NCBI GenBank assembly: GCA_032622095.1
Contig: CP136069.1
Coordinates: 159,701,043-159,765,042 of the forward strand
Length of the DNA: 64,000 nucleotides
Reading direction: 5' to 3'
Source: Siphonodentalium dalli
Lineage: Eukaryota; Mollusca; Scaphopoda; Gadilida; Siphonodentaliidae
The position numbers were made by a program, and so were the translations under genes. Under the pieces are notes generated by a model. That model made no database searches, was not told where the DNA came from, and saw only the letters and a list, made by a program, of their open reading frames with translations. This document shows, piece after piece, positions 63,741-64,000 of the stretch (position 1 is the stretch's first letter; each line of letters begins with the position of its first letter).

Positions 63741-64000
63741 ACTACTTTACATGTGCGCACACGCATTCGGTTACCAGAGGTAAAAATACATGTGTTGCTG
63801 AATTATTGACAAACAAACCTGTCCGATGTTCAGAATAGATTATAGAGAGGTTCCATTTCATAGAGATACATGTAACATTTAAGTTGCGAGAATGTATTTG
63901 GGTGAATGCAAGCCGAAACAGAGTCAACTTAAGAACGAATAACAACTGTTCATTACTTCGATTTTGAGGTGCACAATTGCTATAGAGCGCCATCGCAAAA

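Overview
The window is animal nuclear DNA. It carries two intron-rich protein genes buried in dense non-autonomous transposons and satellites. The dispersed repeats (GGGGGTATA...CTGGATTGACTG with TCCGTCCG runs, and ACATGGCCGCCAGCAGCCAT blocks) look like those of bivalve molluscs. That assignment is inference from memory; no taxonomic marker was tested.

Gene 1, about 2.9-27.3 kb, + strand, is USP14, the proteasome-associated deubiquitinase. Twelve exons with matching splice phases encode about 352 C-terminal residues, from the end of the substrate-groove half through the catalytic His and Asp to the TAG stop. The ubiquitin-like domain and catalytic Cys lie upstream of the window. Gene 2, about 30.7-60.5 kb, - strand, is WDR36/UTP21, a UTP-B component of the small-subunit processome. 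Nineteen exons in phase run from near the N-terminus to the TGA stop; only the first coding exon(s) lie beyond the right side. The genes converge tail to tail, with 3.46 kb between stop codons, and no functional link is evident.

The most unusual structure is in WDR36. A 3.8-kb intronic satellite (about 125 units of 27-28 bp and longer) is built from the gene's own exon-end/5' splice-site junction, so the real donor is the terminal unit of a long row of copies that mostly keep GTGAGT. A second exon has a 56-bp tandem array of its own 3' end and donor, in which the three extra copies share a donor-killing G-to-C change. Two other exons have duplicated acceptors (39 bp and 92 bp), and exon-end fragments occur at two more intronic sites. 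One WDR36 exon also needs three separate +1 corrections.

Mobile DNA fills introns and flanks. Several families lie between TTAA sites with termini CCCTTT/AAAGGG (or CTCTTT/AAAGAG), as expected for piggyBac-type MITEs; one 1.85-kb member has a paralogous empty site proving TTAA duplication. A palindromic MITE with a TA duplication sits inside another repeat. About 14 copies or fragments of an inverted-repeat family (AATGAGGTCCCCAGAGGGTG) occur in both genes. The right flank (60.5-64 kb) has a 2.1-kb terminal-inverted-repeat element, a short U2 snRNA-like fragment and a decayed pogo/Tigger-like transposase piece. No tRNA, rRNA or CRISPR locus was seen.
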